Shown here one piece after another: positions 7,601 to 11,642 of a DNA stretch of 11,642 nucleotides. The notes under the pieces are model-generated. The model was given only the letters and a program-made list of their open reading frames with translations, was not told the origin of the DNA and did not search any database. The first letter of the stretch is position 1; each line of letters opens with the position of its first letter. The stretch is from positions 1 to 11,642 of the forward strand of contig DAOTYX010000203.1 in NCBI GenBank assembly GCA_034434635.1, read 5' to 3'. Position numbers and translations under genes: made by a program. This DNA is from DAOTYX01 sp034434635. Its GTDB lineage: Bacteria; Chloroflexota; Anaerolineae; B4-G1; DUEL01.

Positions 7601-7981
7601 GAGCCCGCCGTGCTGGCGGACGTCGAGCAGATGGCTCTGGCGCTCAACAACCTGGTGATCAACGCCATTTACCACACCCTGCGCGACGGGCGGGTCACGG
7701 TCTCCGCTGGCAAGGTGGAGGCGGAGGAACGTCTTTGGGGGGTGCTGGAGGTGGCCGATACGGGTATCGGCATTCCGGCGGACGAGTTGCCGCACATCTA
7801 CGAACGATTTTTCCGCGGCGAGCAGTCGCGGCAGATGCAACTGCCGGGGACTGGCCTGGGGCTGGCGATCGTGAAAGAGATCGTGGAACTGCACCGCGGG
7901 CGCGTGACGGTGAAAAGCGTGCCCGGTCAGGGCTCGACGTTCACCATCTGGCTGCCGCTGGCGGAGCGGGCGTCGTTGTAA
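4604..7981 (+). CDS. Large cytosolic sensor histidine kinase: pseudo-receiver, PAS, three GAF, PAS, HisKA, HATPase
   Basis: A 1125-residue soluble histidine kinase. In order: receiver-like domain (about 5-120), PAS (about 131-250), GAF1 (about 275-420), GAF2 (about 440-597), GAF3 (about 615-765), coiled coil (about 768-792), PAS2 (about 793-890), HisKA (about 893-960) and HATPase (about 1003-1120). H905 in SHELRTP is the phosphorylated histidine. N1016/N1020 form the N box, DTGIGIP (1052-1058) the G1 box, YERFFRG (1066-1072) the F box and GTGLGLAIV (1082-1090) the G2 box, so the kinase core looks active. The receiver keeps the acidic pair E11/E12, but the phosphoacceptor site is A57, the switch Thr is C84 and the Lys is R107. 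It therefore should not be phosphorylated. There are no membrane segments, so inputs are probably soluble ligands, redox state or light; no chromophore Cys is evident to me. The ATG is the first start after an in-frame TAA at 4574-4576. It heads a three-gene operon. Confidence 0.94.
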   Translation: MDEGPRILLLEENPESRLQAVEALQQAFPASQVTSAATAADFAALLDGPPFDLVVTAQSLSGTSGLEVLRAVKARWPACVTILCADTDAEEVAPEVLEAGADEYVPRSPRRFARLATAARLALARARQHRALHESEQRYHLLFRHSPVGIFYYDRSLRVVDCNDRFVAILRSSRDRLVGLDIQRLRDTRVLAAIRQALDGEEGYYEGEYRPTTSTALIHVALRTAPIFDAQGQVSGGVGIVEDVTDYWRAQSAVQRRTEQQEALRQVALDLTAELDLDALLHSIVARAVELVGGQSGGFYLYRPEEDVLEWAVSIVTSGASLPVAPGTRLRRGEGLGGKVWETGQPLLVQDYQSWAGRAEQYNGLPIAAVVGVPVRWGEEFLGVLEVLADLPHTFSSEDVEVLSLFAAQAAVGIENARLFAATQRRAEELAVLHRAVMAVSSRLEPEAVLTALAEQVGKALQVTSAYICGWDEPSQRLTVLAQWAGPEALPTEMPSEVGVVMDLQPFPAFVRALRERRPLVVHASDPDLDPGDRWESQEYGWKSYLVVPLVIGERVTGAVELWETRRERQFTEAEVRLCQSLATEAAVAIEHSRLFRAEQEQRALAEALAEAAAVISSTLEQDLVLDRILEQVERVVTGDSSNVMLLEGDLARPARWRGHGARWQAETGVELTFSLAETPILRRMAETGEPAVIPDTAADPNWVKVTGEEWLRSYVGAPIRIAGETVGFLTVHSTQAGRFGPADAHRLSVFANHAAVAIRNAQLYNRLRLYTEHLEEQVQERTAHIQAQYAQLEAILRSTSDGIVVVSSQGEVLQTNPVAHAWLTQALSPEDAARLRETVAELARRAWERPEAVLELGGLDLEMTASPVVEGETTGTMSVIALHDVSRLKSLDRMKSRFVSNVSHELRTPITTLKLYLTLLRKSPPERWPQYLDVLEKEVERQAQLVEDILQISRVDAGRLELRLQPMSLNHLADTMVERHRVMAQSRGVTLECRLSPEEPAVLADVEQMALALNNLVINAIYHTLRDGRVTVSAGKVEAEERLWGVLEVADTGIGIPADELPHIYERFFRGEQSRQMQLPGTGLGLAIVKEIVELHRGRVTVKSVPGQGSTFTIWLPLAERASL

Positions 7982-8017
7982 CATCCGCATTCGCACGGGA
8001 GGGAGGTCTAGAGAAGC

Positions 8018-9133
8018 ATGGAAAGGCAGCGCGTCCTGGTGATCGAGGACCACGAACCGTTGTTGATGGCCATTCGGGAGATCCTGGAGGCGGAGGGGTA
8101 TGCTGTGTCAACCGCCACCGATGGCCTGCGAGGGCTGGAGGTCATGGAGCGGGTGCGGCCCGACCTGATCGTGGCCGACATCATGATGCCCAACATGGAC
8201 GGGTACGCCTTCTTTGAGGCCGTGCGCTCGCGCCCGGAGTGGACGCCAATCCCCTTCATCTTCCTCACCGCCAAAACGGAGCGGGAGGATGTCCTCAAGG
8301 GTAAGGGCATGGGGGCTGAGGACTATCTGGCCAAGCCCTTCGACCCGCAGGAACTGTTGGTGGTGGTCCGCGCGCGACTGGGGCGTGCCCGGGCGATCCG
8401 CGAGGTCTCCGAGGCGGAGTTTGCCCGCCTCAAGCAGCAGATCGTCACCGTCCTGGGCCACGAACTGCGTACCCCGCTGACTTACATCTCCGGCTACACC
8501 GAACTGGCGCTGGAGGAGATCTCCACGATGTCGCCGGAGATGCTTCAGGAGTTCCTTCTGGGCATCAAGCGCGGCGCCGACCGACTGGTGCGGCTGGTGG
8601 AAGACATCCTGCTGCTGGTGCGCCTGGACACCGGACGGGCTGCCGAGGAGTTCCGTATGCTGGCGGAGGTGCGCCGGGATGTGGCCACGGTGGTGAGGCG
8701 GGCGGTAGAAGGGCACGCGACGCAGGCGGCAGCGCGCGGCGTGACGTTGGAGACCGAGATTGCTCCCGATCTGCCCCCGGTACGGTTCTTCGAGCCCTTT
8801 CTGCAGGATGCCCTGGGGAGGTTGGTGGAGAACGGCATCAAGTTCTCGCTGGGCGCGGAGAAACGGGTGACGGTGACAGCCCGCCCCGCGAACGGCGGGG
8901 TGGAGGTGGCGATCACCGACCGCGGGGTGGGCATCTCCCCCGAGGATGCTCAGCACCTGTTCGAACGTTTCCGGCAGTTTGGGCGCGAGCGGATGGAGCA
9001 GCAGGGAGCGGGCCTGGGGCTGGCCATCGCCTGGGAACTGATCAGATTGCACAACGGCACTATCCTGGTGGAAAGCCAGCCCGGCCTGGGCAGCACGTTC
9101 ACCGTCTGCCTCCCGCCCGCCGAGGCCGTATGA
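8018..9133 (+). CDS. Receiver-histidine kinase protein (REC-HisKA-HATPase) without output domain
   Basis: A 371-residue cytosolic signalling protein with an N-terminal receiver (about 4-122) followed by a complete kinase core, the reverse order of classical hybrid kinases. The receiver is intact: E10/D11, phosphoacceptor D54 (ADIMMP), T84 and K106. HisKA is at about 136-205 with H148 in GHELRTP. The HATPase (about 255-368) has N272 in the N box, DRGVGIS (301-307), LFERFRQFG (314-322) and GAGLGLAIA (330-338). The first N-box Asn is replaced by R268; the Mg-binding N272 is kept. With no transmembrane or DNA-binding part, it probably converts phosphorylation of its receiver into a change in its own kinase or phosphatase activity. 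It starts 36 bases after the large kinase, with GGGAGG 11 bases and GAG 4 bases before the ATG. It is therefore likely co-expressed with that kinase and a plausible phosphotransfer target of it. The final product regulator is not in the window. Confidence 0.94.
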   Translation: MERQRVLVIEDHEPLLMAIREILEAEGYAVSTATDGLRGLEVMERVRPDLIVADIMMPNMDGYAFFEAVRSRPEWTPIPFIFLTAKTEREDVLKGKGMGAEDYLAKPFDPQELLVVVRARLGRARAIREVSEAEFARLKQQIVTVLGHELRTPLTYISGYTELALEEISTMSPEMLQEFLLGIKRGADRLVRLVEDILLLVRLDTGRAAEEFRMLAEVRRDVATVVRRAVEGHATQAAARGVTLETEIAPDLPPVRFFEPFLQDALGRLVENGIKFSLGAEKRVTVTARPANGGVEVAITDRGVGISPEDAQHLFERFRQFGRERMEQQGAGLGLAIAWELIRLHNGTILVESQPGLGSTFTVCLPPAEAV

Positions 9134-10215
9134 CGCAGATGCAACCGGTCGCCGACCGGCGGCAGTGGAATGGGGCGTTGCGGCAGTTGCCGGCGCCGCA
9201 CGTGTTGCAGACCTGGGAGTGGGGCGCGTTCAAGGAGCGGCATGGCTGGCAGGCGGAGCGCTGGCTGTGGGAGGATTCGGGTACCGCGCGCGCCGCTGCG
9301 CTGGTGCTGAACCGCCCGGTGGGATTGGGCGCGCTCCGCCTGATGTACATCCCCAAGGGCCCCCTGCTGGACTATGACGATTTACCGCTGCTCGAGCGCG
9401 TTCTGGGCGACCTGGAAGGGCTGGCCCGCGCGCGACGGGCGGTCCTGGTGAAGGCGGACCCCGACGTCCGCGTTGACACATCCCAGGGGGCAACGGTGAT
9501 GGCCTGCCTGGCCCGCCGGGGCTGGCGTGCCGCACGCCAGCAGGTACAGTTCCGCAGCACCCTCTTGCTCGACCTTACCCGCGACCTGGATGACATCCTG
9601 GCGGGCATGAAGTCCAAGTGGCGCTACAACATCCGCCTGGCGGTGCGCCGTGGGGTGACGGTGCGGCCGGGAGGCGTTGACGACATCCCGCTGCTCTACC
9701 TGATGTATCTGGAGACCAGCCAGCGGGATCATTTCGTCGTCCGCCCGGAGGCGTACTATCGGGACCTCTGGGGGATGTTCATCGCTGCCGGGCTTGCGCA
9801 GCCGTTCATCGCCGAGGTGGAGGGTGAGCCGGTGGCGATGACGGTGCTGTTCTGCTTCGCCGACCGCGCCTGGTATATGTATGGCGCTTCCCGCGACCGG
9901 CATCGCGAAAGCATGCCCAACCATCTCCTGCAGTGGGAGGCGATCCGCTGGGCCAAAGCGCAGGGCTGCACGGTCTACGATCTGTGGGGTGCTCCGGAAC
10001 AGGAGGACGAGGCGGACCCGCTGTGGGGGGTCTACCGTTTCAAGCAGGGGTTCGGCGCGGAGTGGGTGCGGCACATTGGCGCCTATGACTTCCCTGTCTC
10101 AGGGGCGCTCTATTGGCTCTATGAGGTGTTGGCTCCCCGCCTGCTGGCGCTGATGCGCTGGCGTCACTGGCAGAACGCGGCCCGGCAGGGCGGACTTGCG
10201 GACTCTGACCACTGA
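9130..10215 (+). CDS. FemAB-family aminoacyltransferase (peptidoglycan bridge type, GNAT fold)
   Basis: A 361-residue cytoplasmic transferase of the FemAB family. These enzymes use aminoacyl-tRNA to add amino acids to lipid II side chains, although members outside Firmicutes can have other acceptors. Family marks include QTWEWGAFKERHGW (27-40), MYIPKGPLLDY (72-82), the basic segment MKSKWRYNIRLAVRRGV (160-176), AWYMYGASRDRHRES (247-261) followed by LLQWEAIRWA (266-275), YDLWGAP (283-289) and VYRFKQGFG (301-309). Two GNAT-like halves fit the length. The FemX/FemA coiled-coil tRNA-binding insert is not obvious, so a tRNA-independent or altered donor is possible. Its ATG overlaps the stop of the receiver-kinase gene (ATGA at 9130-9133) with GAGG 4 bases upstream, so translation is coupled and the two products are probably made in fixed ratio. 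The in-frame ATG at 9139 is an alternative start. Confidence 0.88.
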   Translation: MTQMQPVADRRQWNGALRQLPAPHVLQTWEWGAFKERHGWQAERWLWEDSGTARAAALVLNRPVGLGALRLMYIPKGPLLDYDDLPLLERVLGDLEGLARARRAVLVKADPDVRVDTSQGATVMACLARRGWRAARQQVQFRSTLLLDLTRDLDDILAGMKSKWRYNIRLAVRRGVTVRPGGVDDIPLLYLMYLETSQRDHFVVRPEAYYRDLWGMFIAAGLAQPFIAEVEGEPVAMTVLFCFADRAWYMYGASRDRHRESMPNHLLQWEAIRWAKAQGCTVYDLWGAPEQEDEADPLWGVYRFKQGFGAEWVRHIGAYDFPVSGALYWLYEVLAPRLLALMRWRHWQNAARQGGLADSDH

Positions 10216-10355
10216 ACCTCGATCTGGCTACCTGCAGTTTTCCCCCGGTCCCTTCGGACAGGCTTCAGTTGCCTGCTACGGCTGGCTGCTCACCCTCTGG
10301 TCTTTGTGAGCCGCCCTGTGGTTCGACCCCTTTGGTTCCTCTACAAGGAGGCCTG

Positions 10356-10378
10356 GCCGGGGGCTTACGGCCCCCGGC
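10356..10378 (+). terminator. Hairpin between convergent operons, possible terminator
   Basis: A perfect 9-bp stem (GCCGGGGGC at 10356-10364, GCCCCCGGC at 10370-10378) with loop TTACG is followed on the plus strand by GGTCTTT. The T tract is poor, and on the minus strand there is none. It lies about 140 bases after the FemAB stop and about 55 bases past the winged-helix gene stop. It may end the plus-strand operon or act from both sides. I see no convincing gene in the rest of 10216-10431. Confidence 0.45.
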
Positions 10379-10431
10379 GGTCTTTGCTCCCGCGTTGCGC
10401 CCGGGCCAGGTCCCGCTCGGGCCGGTGCAGG

Positions 10432-10767
10432 TCACTCCTTCGTTCTGCGCCCCAGGGCCGACCAGATGCCTGGCGGGATGTCACGTCCGCGCTTGTGGGC
10501 GAAGTGCACGCGGTAGACCCAGCCCTCTTCGCGTTCCTCCCGTTCCAGGTAGCCCTTCTCGGCCAGGGCGTTGAGCATCCGGCGCACTTCCGCGACGGGC
10601 TGGCCGACATGTTCGGCTGCCTGCTCCGCTGTCTGCTCCCCTTCACGGGTGATGCGGTTCATCAACCGGCGTAAGGGTGGGGAGAGGTCCAGCAGGTCAG
10701 CGGGGGTGATGCCCTCGCGCCTGTCGCGCAATTGGATCTCGTCTTGAATGCGATCGAAGATGCCCAT
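10432..10767 (-). CDS. Small winged-helix DNA-binding protein
   Basis: A 111-residue protein, mostly a winged helix-turn-helix. Residues 31-41 form a first helix, TAEQAAEHV (46-54) fits the second, and PVAEVRRMLNALAEKGYLE (57-75) fits the recognition helix. A charged wing with GWVYRVHF (82-89) follows, like MarR/ArsR or replication-type winged helices. The N-terminal MGIFDRIQDEIQLRDRREG is charged and may be a partner-binding tail; the C-terminus ends in a basic segment. There is no ligand or metal domain. The start is well supported: AGGAGG lies 5 bases before the ATG and overlaps the TAG stop of the zinc-finger gene. It is last in the operon with that gene and the MinD-like ATPase. It could be an autoregulator or a DNA-anchoring partner of the ATPase; I do not recognise a characterised orthologue. 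Confidence 0.82.
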   Translation of the reverse strand: MGIFDRIQDEIQLRDRREGITPADLLDLSPPLRRLMNRITREGEQTAEQAAEHVGQPVAEVRRMLNALAEKGYLEREEREEGWVYRVHFAHKRGRDIPPGIWSALGRRTKE

Positions 10768-10772
10768 CTCTG

Positions 10773-10778
10773 CCTCCT
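10773..10778 (-). promoter_or_regulatory. Shine-Dalgarno fused to the upstream stop codon
   Basis: AGGAGG on the minus strand (10778-10773) shares two bases with the TAG stop of the zinc-finger gene (10779-10777) and lies 5 bases from the winged-helix ATG. A terminating ribosome would sit at the next initiation site, which implies coupled translation. Confidence 0.75.
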
Positions 10779-10992
10779 AGAAGAACTCCGGAATCTCGAT
10801 GGGCTCGGGCTGTGGCCGGCATTCGCCGCACCAGAGGACGTTGGAGACGACGACGGCCTTTGGCGTGTTGTTCGCGCCCACGTACATCGCCAGCATCACG
10901 GGCAGGGTGGTGGTATGGTGATCCTTGCATACCCCCCGTCCGCAGAACTTACAGACACCGACGGCCGGCTCACCGCAAGCATAACAGACCAT
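10777..10992 (-). CDS. Small double zinc-finger protein (B-box/AN1-like)
   Basis: A 71-residue soluble protein rich in metal ligands. C3-x2-C6-x7-C14-x2-C17-x4-C22-x2-H25-H26 resembles the cross-braced B-box or AN1 type of zinc finger, and a further C55-x2-C58 pair follows a hydrophobic stretch (about 30-53). One or two zinc ions could be held. The short acidic tail PEPIEIPEFF may be an interaction motif. Such fingers usually mediate protein contacts rather than catalysis. CAGGAG lies 5 bases before the ATG, and the gene is 47 bases after the MinD-like ATPase and 9 before the winged-helix gene, so the three are one unit. The function is unknown; I infer an adaptor in a complex with its neighbours. 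Confidence 0.8.
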   Translation of the reverse strand: MVCYACGEPAVGVCKFCGRGVCKDHHTTTLPVMLAMYVGANNTPKAVVVSNVLWCGECRPQPEPIEIPEFF

Positions 10993-11039
10993 TTTGGCTC
11001 CTGTTCCTGACGAGACCCCTCTCCTCGGGGGGCCCGGAT

Positions 11040-11642
11040 TTACACTGCGGCGAGCTGGTTGGCGATGTCACGGATGCGTGCGGAGAAGGGGTGGTCGGGA
11101 TAGCGCAGGGAGAAGATGTCGGCAGACTGCATACGGGCGACATCTTCGGAAAGTGGGAGGACGGCAGCGACGTGTGCGCGGTAGGTTTGTTCCACCTGTC
11201 GGCGCAGGTCATCGAAGTCGTAAGAGGAGAGCGCCTTGTTGACCACCAGGAACAGGTTGGGCACCTCCAGTTTGCGCGCCACATCCACCGTCACGGCGGT
11301 ACCCTGGAAGTCCTGCTGGTCGGGGCGCAGCACGAGGAGGAGGACATCGGAGATGGCGATGGAAAGCAGGGTCTCCTCGTTCAAACCGGGATGGGTGTCG
11401 ATGAAGAGGTAGTCCAGTTTCAGCCGCTCGATGAGGGCGCGGAAGCCGTCGTTGAGCAGGCCCACATCGTACCCCTCTCGGAGGACGCGGGCGATCTCCC
11501 CGGCGCGCATGCTGGCAGGAATCAGGTAGATGCTGCCGCCCATCAGCACGACCTGTCCGTCGCCGATCTGCAGGCCCACATCGTAGGCCGCGTCCTCGAT
11601 AGCGCAGCGGCCCCACAGGTAGTCGTTGAGCGCTTTGTCCAT
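11040..11642 (-). CDS. MinD/ParA-like P-loop ATPase (N-terminus outside window)
   Basis: The C-terminal 200 residues of a deviant Walker ATPase of the MinD/ParA class. The visible part has a Walker B-type strand LDYLFIDTHPGLNEE (76-90, D82), then ISDVLLLVLRPDQQDFQGTAVTVDVAR (97-123) and LFLVVNK (130-136), which matches the nucleotide-base-recognising strand, and the expected C-terminal helices. The region at about 30-50 (VVLMGGSIYLIPAS) corresponds to the strand before the switch in MinD. The Walker A loop (KGGxGKT type) must lie beyond the right edge. The ATG at the edge is probably an internal Met, so the protein is incomplete and the N-terminus cannot be judged. MinD proteins dimerise with ATP at the membrane and ParA on DNA; no amphipathic C-terminal membrane helix is obvious here (the end is IANQLAAV). 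It heads the visible operon with the zinc-finger and winged-helix genes. Confidence 0.85.
   Translation of the reverse strand: MDKALNDYLWGRCAIEDAAYDVGLQIGDGQVVLMGGSIYLIPASMRAGEIARVLREGYDVGLLNDGFRALIERLKLDYLFIDTHPGLNEETLLSIAISDVLLLVLRPDQQDFQGTAVTVDVARKLEVPNLFLVVNKALSSYDFDDLRRQVEQTYRAHVAAVLPLSEDVARMQSADIFSLRYPDHPFSARIRDIANQLAAV

Noticed and set aside
8108..9052. Long antisense frames opposite the receiver-kinase gene
   Set aside because: They are shadows of codon bias. The sense frame has every kinase and receiver motif.
10475..10484. GGGATGTCAC, identical to positions 1-10
   Set aside because: A single 10-base match inside coding sequence with no flanking similarity; most likely chance.

Overview
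The window is GC-rich bacterial chromosome with tightly packed genes. The mix suggests a Chloroflexota-like organism (Anaerolineae or a relative). It includes large soluble GAF/PAS histidine kinases, a receiver-kinase protein with no output domain, a membrane-anchored class III cyclase, a FemAB-type transferase, a YuiH-like molybdopterin protein and a lipoprotein with a Pro/Ser/Thr linker. That assignment is inference from gene content only; no rRNA or other phylogenetic marker is present. No mobile element, CRISPR array or prophage gene was seen.

Layout. Positions 54-4266 (minus strand) form a four-gene operon read right to left. It encodes a hexahelical HAMP adenylate/guanylate cyclase, a CcdA-type thiol-electron transporter, a cytosolic sulfite-oxidase-fold molybdopterin oxidoreductase and a substrate-binding lipoprotein. 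Gaps are 8-19 bases, and a good sigma70-like promoter lies at 4322-4349. A palindrome overlaps the last stop codon at 18-60. Positions 4306-4603 hold two back-to-back promoters, a complete tRNA-Pro(GGG) with its own promoter and a strong intrinsic terminator, then a weaker candidate promoter for the next operon.

Positions 4604-10215 (plus strand) form a three-gene unit. It has a 1125-residue cytosolic histidine kinase (degenerate receiver, PAS, three GAF, PAS, kinase core), a 371-residue receiver-histidine kinase, and a FemAB-type aminoacyltransferase whose ATG overlaps the preceding stop codon. Positions 10216-10431 are a convergent intergenic region with one hairpin. Positions 10432-11642 (minus strand) hold a second compact operon that enters from beyond the right edge. 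It encodes a MinD/ParA-like ATPase (N-terminus outside the window), a 71-residue double zinc-finger protein and a 111-residue winged-helix protein.

How they may work together. The left operon pairs cyclic-nucleotide signalling with thiol redox transport, a Mo enzyme and a surface binding protein, so an envelope redox or nutrient response is plausible but unproven. In the centre, the large kinase cannot use its own receiver because the phosphoacceptor is missing. The intact receiver of the second kinase is a natural target. Neither protein has a DNA-binding output, so the downstream partner must be elsewhere. The right-hand ATPase, zinc-finger and winged-helix set is the least explained group and the best candidate for an uncharacterised system.
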